From: UBA3263 sp964549975
Lineage (GTDB): Bacteria; Bacteroidota; Bacteroidia; Bacteroidales; Muribaculaceae
DNA length: 12,845 nt
Assembly: GCA_964549975.1 (NCBI GenBank)
Contig: CAZJWM010000061.1
Location: forward strand, 1-12,845
Direction of reading: 5' to 3'
In this document: positions 8,301-12,845 of the stretch, piece after piece
Numbering within the stretch: the first letter of the stretch is position 1
How the letters are laid out: each line of letters opens with the position of its first letter
The notes under the pieces: model-generated
Told to the model about the DNA's origin: nothing
Database searches by the model: none
What the model saw: the letters and a program-made list of their open reading frames with translations, nothing else
Translations under genes and position numbers: made by a program

Positions 8301-9140
8301 ATGACTATGAGCAGCAAATTGCAAGACCTGGTAGGACGATACCGTCGGCTTGGCGTGGACCAGCAGTTGGACTACGGCAAGTTTTACCTATACTCCATCA
8401 TCACCCACTCAACGGCCATTGAGGGGTCTACGATCACGGAGCTTGAAAATCAGATTATGTTTGACAACGGCATCTCCATCAGCGGTAAGAGCCTGATTGA
8501 GCAGCATATGAATCTTGATTTGAAGGCAGCCTACGAGCGCTGTTTGCAGTTTGCACGCAATCACGAAGACGTCACGGTTGACCGTCTGAAGGAGCTGTCG
8601 GCTTTGACGATGAAAAACACCGGAACGGTCTATCACACGATGCTCGGCGACTTTTCGTCGCAGGCGGGCGACTTGCGTCTGTTGAATGTGTCGGCCGGAG
8701 TGGGTGGCCGATCATATATGAGTTACAACAAAGTGCCGATTCGATTGAAGGAGCTGTGCACTCAGATTAATGATGCCCGACGCCACGCGGCTCAGATGTC
8801 GATTGACGAGCTCTATGATTTGAGTTTTGATGCCCACTATAATCTCGTGACCATCCACCCTTGGGCCGACGGCAACGGCCGAATGTCGCGTCTGCTGATG
8901 AACTGGCTGCAATTTGAGTTTTCTCTGGTTCCCTCGCGCATTCCCAGCGATGAGAAAGAGCAGTATATCAAGGCACTCGTGGCCACTCGCGAGGCCCACG
9001 ACCTCACGATTTTCCGTGAGTATATGCGCACCACTGTTGAGCGCCAGCTCCGCCGGGAGATTGACGCCTTTCAGAAGAATTTCGCCGACGACCTACCATT
9101 CGTAGCCGAGGGTGACGCCGAAGCCGTTGAGCGAGATTGA
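8301..9140 (+). CDS. Fic family protein (class II, self-inhibited AMP-transferase)
   Basis: A 279-residue Fic-domain protein. The catalytic motif is HPWADGNGRMSR (186-197), a canonical HxFx(D/E)GNGRxxR with Trp in place of Phe, which is common. The N-terminal region carries STAIEG (37-42), matching the inhibitory motif (S/T)xxxE(G/N), so Glu41 is expected to block ATP gamma-phosphate placement. This makes it a class II Fic and explains the absence of a separate antitoxin gene. The segment MLGDFSSQAGDLRLLNVSAG (114-133) corresponds to the flap/target-docking region. Expected activity is AMPylation, and possibly deAMPylation, of a protein Tyr, Thr or Ser; the target is unknown. There is no added winged-helix domain at the C-terminus. 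The last 15 codons overlap the convergent beta-barrel gene and encode an acidic tail. Start 8301 or 8307 (both ATG) cannot be separated from sequence. Confidence 0.94.
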   Translation: MTMSSKLQDLVGRYRRLGVDQQLDYGKFYLYSIITHSTAIEGSTITELENQIMFDNGISISGKSLIEQHMNLDLKAAYERCLQFARNHEDVTVDRLKELSALTMKNTGTVYHTMLGDFSSQAGDLRLLNVSAGVGGRSYMSYNKVPIRLKELCTQINDARRHAAQMSIDELYDLSFDAHYNLVTIHPWADGNGRMSRLLMNWLQFEFSLVPSRIPSDEKEQYIKALVATREAHDLTIFREYMRTTVERQLRREIDAFQKNFADDLPFVAEGDAEAVERD

Positions 9141-9755
9141 GCGTTCGCCGTCGTAGTCGAAGCGATTGTAGCCGGGGGTGATTAGTTGGTAGCTTGCGGC
9201 AATGGTGAAGGCGTTGCGGCCGGAGGTGCCCGTGGGGATGCGCACGCCCAGCGACGGCTTCAGGTAGAAGCATTCGTCGGAGGTGATGTAGCCCTGATTC
9301 ACGTGTATGTCGTTGTTGCCCATCAGGAATGAGCAGCCGATTTTGGCGCCGAGATAGTAGCTCACGCGGCTGCCCGTGCCGAGGTTGAAGCGCAGGTCGG
9401 TGAAGAGCGGCACCACGCAGCCGCTTTTGGTGACGGATTCGCCGCCGCGGCTGTTGTAGTAGCTGTCTGTGTGGGCAAACAGTGCGTCAACACCGATGCC
9501 CACGCCCAGGAAGAACCAGTCGGCATAGTTCACGCCCTGCGAGGTGGAAATCCCCACGAAGTCGGCGTTGTTTTCGCCTACGCCTTTTATGGCGGAGACC
9601 TCCACTATGCCGTGATAGTTGAAGCCGCCAAACAGGGCGGGTGTGATCATGTCGACCATGCGGTCGGCTATGGCGTAGTATTGTGCCGAGGCGCTGCCGC
9701 CGCCCATGCCGAGCAGCATGGCGGCTGCTATTAGATGTCTTGCTGAGTTCTTCAT
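9093..9755 (-). CDS. Outer-membrane beta-barrel protein
   Basis: A 220-residue exported protein. The signal peptide MKNSARHLIAAAMLLGMGGG ends at SASA|QYY (after residue 24). The mature part shows the alternating hydrophobic/polar strands and Gly/Tyr-rich turns of a small barrel, for example WFFLGVGIGVDALFA (80-94), VSYYLGAKIGCSFL (131-144), FYLKPSLGVRIP (163-174) and a final strand GFGVTLGYEW. The C-terminal aromatic residue (W220) is the usual beta-barrel assembly signal, which supports the stop at 9093. About 196 mature residues suit an 8- to 10-strand barrel. The cargo or partner is unknown. The frame is open 115 codons further upstream, but that part contains the gene's own promoter, so the signal peptide marks the start. 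Its 3' end overlaps Fic on the other strand by 48 bp. Confidence 0.88.
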   Translation of the reverse strand: MKNSARHLIAAAMLLGMGGGSASAQYYAIADRMVDMITPALFGGFNYHGIVEVSAIKGVGENNADFVGISTSQGVNYADWFFLGVGIGVDALFAHTDSYYNSRGGESVTKSGCVVPLFTDLRFNLGTGSRVSYYLGAKIGCSFLMGNNDIHVNQGYITSDECFYLKPSLGVRIPTGTSGRNAFTIAASYQLITPGYNRFDYDGERSISLNGFGVTLGYEW

Positions 9756-9781
9756 TTCAGGTGTGTGTATATATGTTAACG

Positions 9782-9815
9782 CAAAGTTAAACAAAATTTC
9801 CATACGCCCGTCAAA
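9782..9815 (-). promoter_or_regulatory. Promoter of the beta-barrel gene
   Basis: On the minus strand TAACTTTG (9789-9782) matches the -7 consensus, and TTTG (9815-9812) lies 22 nt upstream, slightly more than the usual 19-21. The -7 box is 26 nt from the start codon at 9755. Confidence 0.65.
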
Positions 9816-9829
9816 CTGTGGATGTTTTG

Positions 9830-10004
9830 ACCAACTTCCGCACCCTTCGCACTCGCGAGCCCCCACGTCCGGGAGGCGCGGCGGCGCGCAGTGTGTCAGG
9901 TTAAGCGCATACGAGGCGTCGGAGCCGCCGTCGGAGCCGCATTTGTTGGGCGAAACTTCCACATGCCCCTGAAATCGGGCTGATTTTTGGTTGATACTTC
10001 CACG
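9830..10004. other. GC-rich island within the 508-bp intergenic region
   Basis: Between the AT-rich promoters of the beta-barrel gene and the large secreted protein lies a markedly GC-rich block. It holds the 9918-9941 tandem repeat, two copies of ACTTCCAC (9955-9962 and 9996-10003) and a related ACTTCCGC (9834-9841). On the minus strand a 22-codon ORF (9964-9896) reads MWKFRPTNAAPTAAPTP and on to RMRLT. I see no convincing gene. It may be an interspersed repeat or a remnant; the remaining intergenic sequence (10005-10263) is AT-rich and regulatory in appearance. Confidence 0.4.
9918..9941. repeat. 12-bp tandem repeat, two copies
   Basis: GTCGGAGCCGCC is followed directly by GTCGGAGCCGCA, with one mismatch at the last base. 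On the minus strand it encodes the repeated APTA/APTP in the small ORF of this island. It lies in the GC-rich part of the intergenic region. Confidence 0.85.
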
Positions 10005-10027
10005 AATTTCGTGCCTGAGAGCTCCAA

Positions 10028-10091
10028 AAGTGCTAAAATTGCTTGTTAGCACTTGCAAAAATTTGCTAATTCTGTGACAAATAATTTCACA
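10028..10091. promoter_or_regulatory. Cluster of dyad-symmetric elements upstream of the secreted-protein gene
   Basis: Three inverted repeats lie in 64 bp: AAGTGCTAA/TTAGCACTT (10028-10036 and 10046-10054, perfect 9-bp arms, 9-nt spacer); GCAAA-AA-TTTGC (10055-10066); and TGTGA/TCACA (10073-10077 and 10087-10091, 9-nt spacer). The last resembles CRP half-sites but has the wrong spacing for a classical CRP site. The cluster ends about 80 bp before the -7 box at 10174, a position suitable for activator or repressor binding. No T-run follows the first stem, so it is not a clear terminator. Confidence 0.45.
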
Positions 10092-10173
10092 AATTAACAC
10101 ACAATCTGTTGAATAATAGTGATTAAATATACTTTAACTAATTTTGGTGGTGCTTAATATTGAAATTTTTCTT

Positions 10174-10181
10174 TAACTTTG
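10174..10181 (+). promoter_or_regulatory. -7 promoter box of the large secreted-protein gene
   Basis: TAACTTTG matches TAnnTTTG and is followed by GCAAC, as often seen in Bacteroidales. The 5' leader to the ATG at 10264 is about 75 nt and AT-rich. No good -33 TTTG is at the expected spacing; one lies too far upstream (10143-10146). Confidence 0.65.
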
Positions 10182-10263
10182 CAACATCTTTTTCACACTA
10201 AAACTTAAAAAACGGGTTATTCCAATCCATTACATCAAAACATTTCATTTACACTTTTCACGT

Positions 10264-12762
10264 ATGAAAAAAATTCTTACTACACTTCTCGCTTTTGCGG
10301 CAGTCATGCACGCAAGCGCCTACACCGCCACTCTGGTGACACGCGCTAAAGACATCGTCGACGGTGGCACCTACGCCATCGAGTTTTGCCACCCCACAGG
10401 CTCTCGCGTGTTGACGCTCTACAGCGCCGGTCAGGTATTCTTCACGAAACCTGGCACCAAAACCGTCACCGACCTGATCCTCTCCGACACCTCCACTCAC
10501 TGGGTGTTCACCAAGAGCTCAACCACTTGCCATCACACTGCAAGTGCCTATAACGAAGACACCCACAAAGGTGCTTTCTACATCACCCAAAACGGCCGCT
10601 ACCTCAACTTTGAGAACTCGGCCACTACTCCCATGACCGTCACCTCTCCCACCAACAATGGCCGTTATCAGCTGTTTGACTTCATCAAATTCACCACGCT
10701 CGACTCCAAATATCCCTCGTTGAGCAATGACAACGGCGCCTATTTCGGCATCATGACCGATTTCAACTCCAACTTCCCCTCTCTCGCCCTGGCCATTAAG
10801 GCCGAAGATGGTTCCTTTGGTCAATATAGCAGCCGTCCGTCATACTACGACATTAACGCCGACTCCTACTACAACGATGCCAACGGCTATGGCCTCTATT
10901 TCCGACTCTATCGCATCTCGCTGACCCCCGCCGAAAGTCTGGCTCAGCTCAAGAACACCTACAAGGACCAAATCTCCGACGCCACCGCCAAGTCGTTTGG
11001 TGTGAGCGTTGACACCGGCTCCTACACTGCTCAAATCGATGCCATCACCGCATCGACCGATGCTGCCGTCACCGCAGCCGAATCTCAGATGAAGAACATC
11101 GTTGAGGCCTTCAAGAAAGCCGTGGTAAATGCCATCTACGACCGCTTTGACGGCAAACTCTTCACCATCCAAAACTGTGGCTACGACATGGGCACCAATA
11201 TCGGTGGCTACTACATGGGCAGCTCGTCAGCTTTCAGCACAACCTACAATGCAATAACTTCCACCCGTCACACTGCTGTAGGCCCTATGTTTGTATGGAA
11301 AGTGGGCCTCAGCGGTTCGTCGGCCGACGCCCTGAAGATCACCCTCTACAATCCCTTTGCCGGCCTCTATTTCGGCCCGGATATCCTCGAAAATCAGAAT
11401 CGTCGCGTGGTGATGACCAACACTGCCGGCACCTTTGAATTCACCGCCAACTCCACTGACGGCTCGAAATTCCTGATTCACAACGGCTCCGACTACGTGC
11501 ACAACAACCGCACCTACGAAATCCAGGTCTACGCCGACGCCAACTTCGCAAGCAACGCTAACACCAACTGGAAGTTTGCCGAAGTGACCTCAGAGCAGCA
11601 AGCCTCCATCTTCAAAGAGGTCAGCGACTACATCAACAACCTCAACCTCTTCGGCGGCCGCGTGCTCGGTCCCGGTCTGGGCCAATATTCCGGCAGCACC
11701 TTTGCCGACAATCTCTCCGAATTTACCGCCCTCACTGCCTCAACTCCCCTCACCGACGTGGCCGAACTTTACCTCCAAATCCTCAACACCCCCGACAGTG
11801 AGCGCATCTTCACACTTAACATGCCCAAGTCAGGCAGCTACTTCCGCGTCATCGGCCAAAGCGGCGGCTACCTCACCGCAGCCGGTGGCCTAAGCCTCGA
11901 AAGCGCCAAAAACGCTAAGTCAATCATGTGGTATGGCGAAAACCAACTGGCCGACTATGTCAACGGCTACGCATATCTCGGTGCCGCCGTTGGTGCCGGT
12001 GAATTCTGCACCGCCGACAAGCTCAACGCCAACAACCCCGCCAAGTTCACCGTCAGCGCCTACGACGGCGAATTCAGCAAATACACCCTCAGCTATGGCA
12101 ACGGCAACACCCAATATCTGGCCGGTGTGAGCCTCGAAGACGTGACCGAACTGCCCGTGGCCCTCACCAACGGCGTGGCTGCCGTGGCCTTCCCCGTGGC
12201 CGTGACCATCCCCGCCGGAGCTAACTGCTACGTTGGCTCCCTCAACGGCGCCACCCTCACCATCCACAAGGCCGCTGCCGGCGAAAGCTATCCTGCAGGC
12301 ACCCCCATCTTCGTGACCTCCAATGCTTCGACCGTCAACTTCGCCATTGCCGCTGCCGCCACCGTGGCCTCCAACTTCACCGTGGCCTCCAACTTCACCG
12401 GTTCGCCCCTGGCCTCCAAACTCGTAGCCACGGCCGACGTTGTCTATGCCCCCACATTGACAGGCAACTCCACCATCACCCTCAACAAACTCTCCAACGG
12501 CGCAACCCTTGCCGCCAACACCCCCATACTCACCATCGCTGCCGCAGATGCGGGCGACAAACCCCTGAGCAGCGTGGAGATAGATCTCTCTGATGCCGAC
12601 GATGACGACGGCACTTACACCGTGGCCGGTGAGGCCACGAGCATTAACGAAATCGACGCAGACACCGCGACCGAGCACATCGTGTACGACCTGCAAGGCC
12701 GCCGCGTCGATAACCCCACTCACGGAATTTTCATATTTGGAAACAAGATTCGCAGAATCTAA
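10264..12762 (+). CDS. Large secreted multidomain surface protein, C-terminal T9SS-like tail
   Basis: An 832-residue exported protein of unknown function. The signal peptide MKKILTTLLAFAAVMHASA is followed by YTATLVTRAKDIVDGGTYAI. The mature protein looks like a string of beta-rich modules: an N-terminal block to about 225, a short helical spacer (about 228-290, LAQLKNTYKDQISDATAK onward), a second block (about 295-450, starting KLFTIQNCGY), another spacer, a third block (about 520-630, SGSYFRVIGQSGGYL) and an Ala/Thr-rich sandwich (about 640-765, VAAVAFPVAVTIPAGANCYV). Spacing of the YAIEF-, FTIQN- and YFRVI-type motifs hints at ricin/carbohydrate-binding-like modules, but I cannot assign a family. 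The end (805-832) reads VYDLQGRRV...GIFIFGNKIRRI, a tail common on exported Bacteroidales proteins and resembling a shortened type IX secretion sorting domain. Codons are strongly biased to C-ending forms, which suggests high expression. It is monocistronic, with its own promoter and terminator. Confidence 0.85.
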   Translation: MKKILTTLLAFAAVMHASAYTATLVTRAKDIVDGGTYAIEFCHPTGSRVLTLYSAGQVFFTKPGTKTVTDLILSDTSTHWVFTKSSTTCHHTASAYNEDTHKGAFYITQNGRYLNFENSATTPMTVTSPTNNGRYQLFDFIKFTTLDSKYPSLSNDNGAYFGIMTDFNSNFPSLALAIKAEDGSFGQYSSRPSYYDINADSYYNDANGYGLYFRLYRISLTPAESLAQLKNTYKDQISDATAKSFGVSVDTGSYTAQIDAITASTDAAVTAAESQMKNIVEAFKKAVVNAIYDRFDGKLFTIQNCGYDMGTNIGGYYMGSSSAFSTTYNAITSTRHTAVGPMFVWKVGLSGSSADALKITLYNPFAGLYFGPDILENQNRRVVMTNTAGTFEFTANSTDGSKFLIHNGSDYVHNNRTYEIQVYADANFASNANTNWKFAEVTSEQQASIFKEVSDYINNLNLFGGRVLGPGLGQYSGSTFADNLSEFTALTASTPLTDVAELYLQILNTPDSERIFTLNMPKSGSYFRVIGQSGGYLTAAGGLSLESAKNAKSIMWYGENQLADYVNGYAYLGAAVGAGEFCTADKLNANNPAKFTVSAYDGEFSKYTLSYGNGNTQYLAGVSLEDVTELPVALTNGVAAVAFPVAVTIPAGANCYVGSLNGATLTIHKAAAGESYPAGTPIFVTSNASTVNFAIAAAATVASNFTVASNFTGSPLASKLVATADVVYAPTLTGNSTITLNKLSNGATLAANTPILTIAAADAGDKPLSSVEIDLSDADDDDGTYTVAGEATSINEIDADTATEHIVYDLQGRRVDNPTHGIFIFGNKIRRI
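12361..12396 (+). repeat. 18-bp exact tandem duplication inside the secreted-protein gene
   Basis: ACCGTGGCCTCCAACTTC occurs twice back to back with no mismatch, adding an in-frame TVASNF hexapeptide (residues 700-705 and 706-711). Identity at every third position suggests a recent slippage event or an assembly artefact. Confidence 0.95.
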
Positions 12763-12783
12763 CTAAATGAGTGTACCAACCCT

Positions 12784-12828
12784 CCCCCGAGCAGGATCGA
12801 CGCGCGTCGCTCCCCCTCGGGGGTTTTT
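12784..12828 (+). terminator. Rho-independent terminator after the secreted-protein gene
   Basis: CCCCCGAG (12784-12791) pairs with CTCGGGGG (12816-12823), followed by TTTTTG. The 24-nt loop contains a perfect palindrome CGACGCGCGTCG (12798-12809), so the structure is a nested or branched hairpin. It lies 21 nt after the stop codon. Confidence 0.9.
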
Positions 12829-12845
12829 GCGTAGCATGGAAAGCG

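Noticed and set aside
8139..8324. A 62-residue N-terminal extension of the glycyl-tRNA synthetase that looks like a signal peptide
   Set aside because: The enzyme is cytoplasmic, the standard N-terminus begins at 8138, and the extension spans the -7 box TACCTTTG.
9706..9972. An 88-codon plus-strand ORF in the intergenic region
   Set aside because: It overlaps the start of the beta-barrel gene and its promoter on the other strand, and its translation shows no gene-like feature.
10073..10091. A classical CRP site (TGTGA-N6-TCACA)
   Set aside because: The half-sites are present but separated by 9 nt rather than 6, so it is kept only as a dyad of unknown binding.
9756..10100. A 115-residue N-terminal extension of the beta-barrel protein
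   Set aside because: A clear signal peptide starts at 9755 and the extension contains the gene's promoter; no motif is visible in the extension.

Overview
The window looks like a chromosomal segment of a Bacteroidales bacterium, most plausibly a gut lineage near Muribaculaceae or Prevotellaceae; the exact family is a guess. The evidence is several promoters with the Bacteroidetes -7 box TAnnTTTG, a eukaryote-like class II glycyl-tRNA synthetase, a large exported protein with the C-terminal 'YDLQGRRV...GIFIFGNK' tail common in this order, and a WYL regulator of a type common in Bacteroidetes. No rRNA, tRNA, CRISPR array, transposase or phage structural gene was seen.

Layout. (1) 1-1199, plus strand: the 3' part of an unrecognised gene, then a metallophosphoesterase 2 nt downstream. 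(2) 1200-6020, plus strand: a tight three-gene operon with its own promoter, made of an SF1B RecD-like helicase, a TPR-like protein ending in OB/cold-shock-like modules, and a WYL-domain regulator. It ends in a strong hairpin that probably terminates transcription from both sides. (3) 6041-8138, minus strand: glycyl-tRNA synthetase followed by an FKBP-type lipoprotein peptidyl-prolyl isomerase. (4) 8139-8300: a divergent promoter region serving the synthetase and a Fic protein. (5) 8301-9140, plus strand: a class II (self-inhibited) Fic AMP-transferase whose 3' end overlaps, tail to tail by 48 bp, a minus-strand outer-membrane beta-barrel gene (9093-9755). (6) 9756-10263: a 508-bp intergenic region with divergent promoters, a GC-rich island and a cluster of dyad-symmetric elements. 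(7) 10264-12762, plus strand: an 832-residue secreted protein followed by a Rho-independent terminator.

The housekeeping part is the glycyl-tRNA synthetase and isomerase pair. The most interesting part is the helicase / TPR-OB / WYL operon. A nucleic-acid motor, a predicted RNA- or DNA-binding scaffold and a ligand-sensing regulator are co-transcribed, and a perfect inverted repeat covers the -33 position of the only visible promoter. This is a credible regulated nucleic-acid stress or conflict module, but its function cannot be established from sequence alone.
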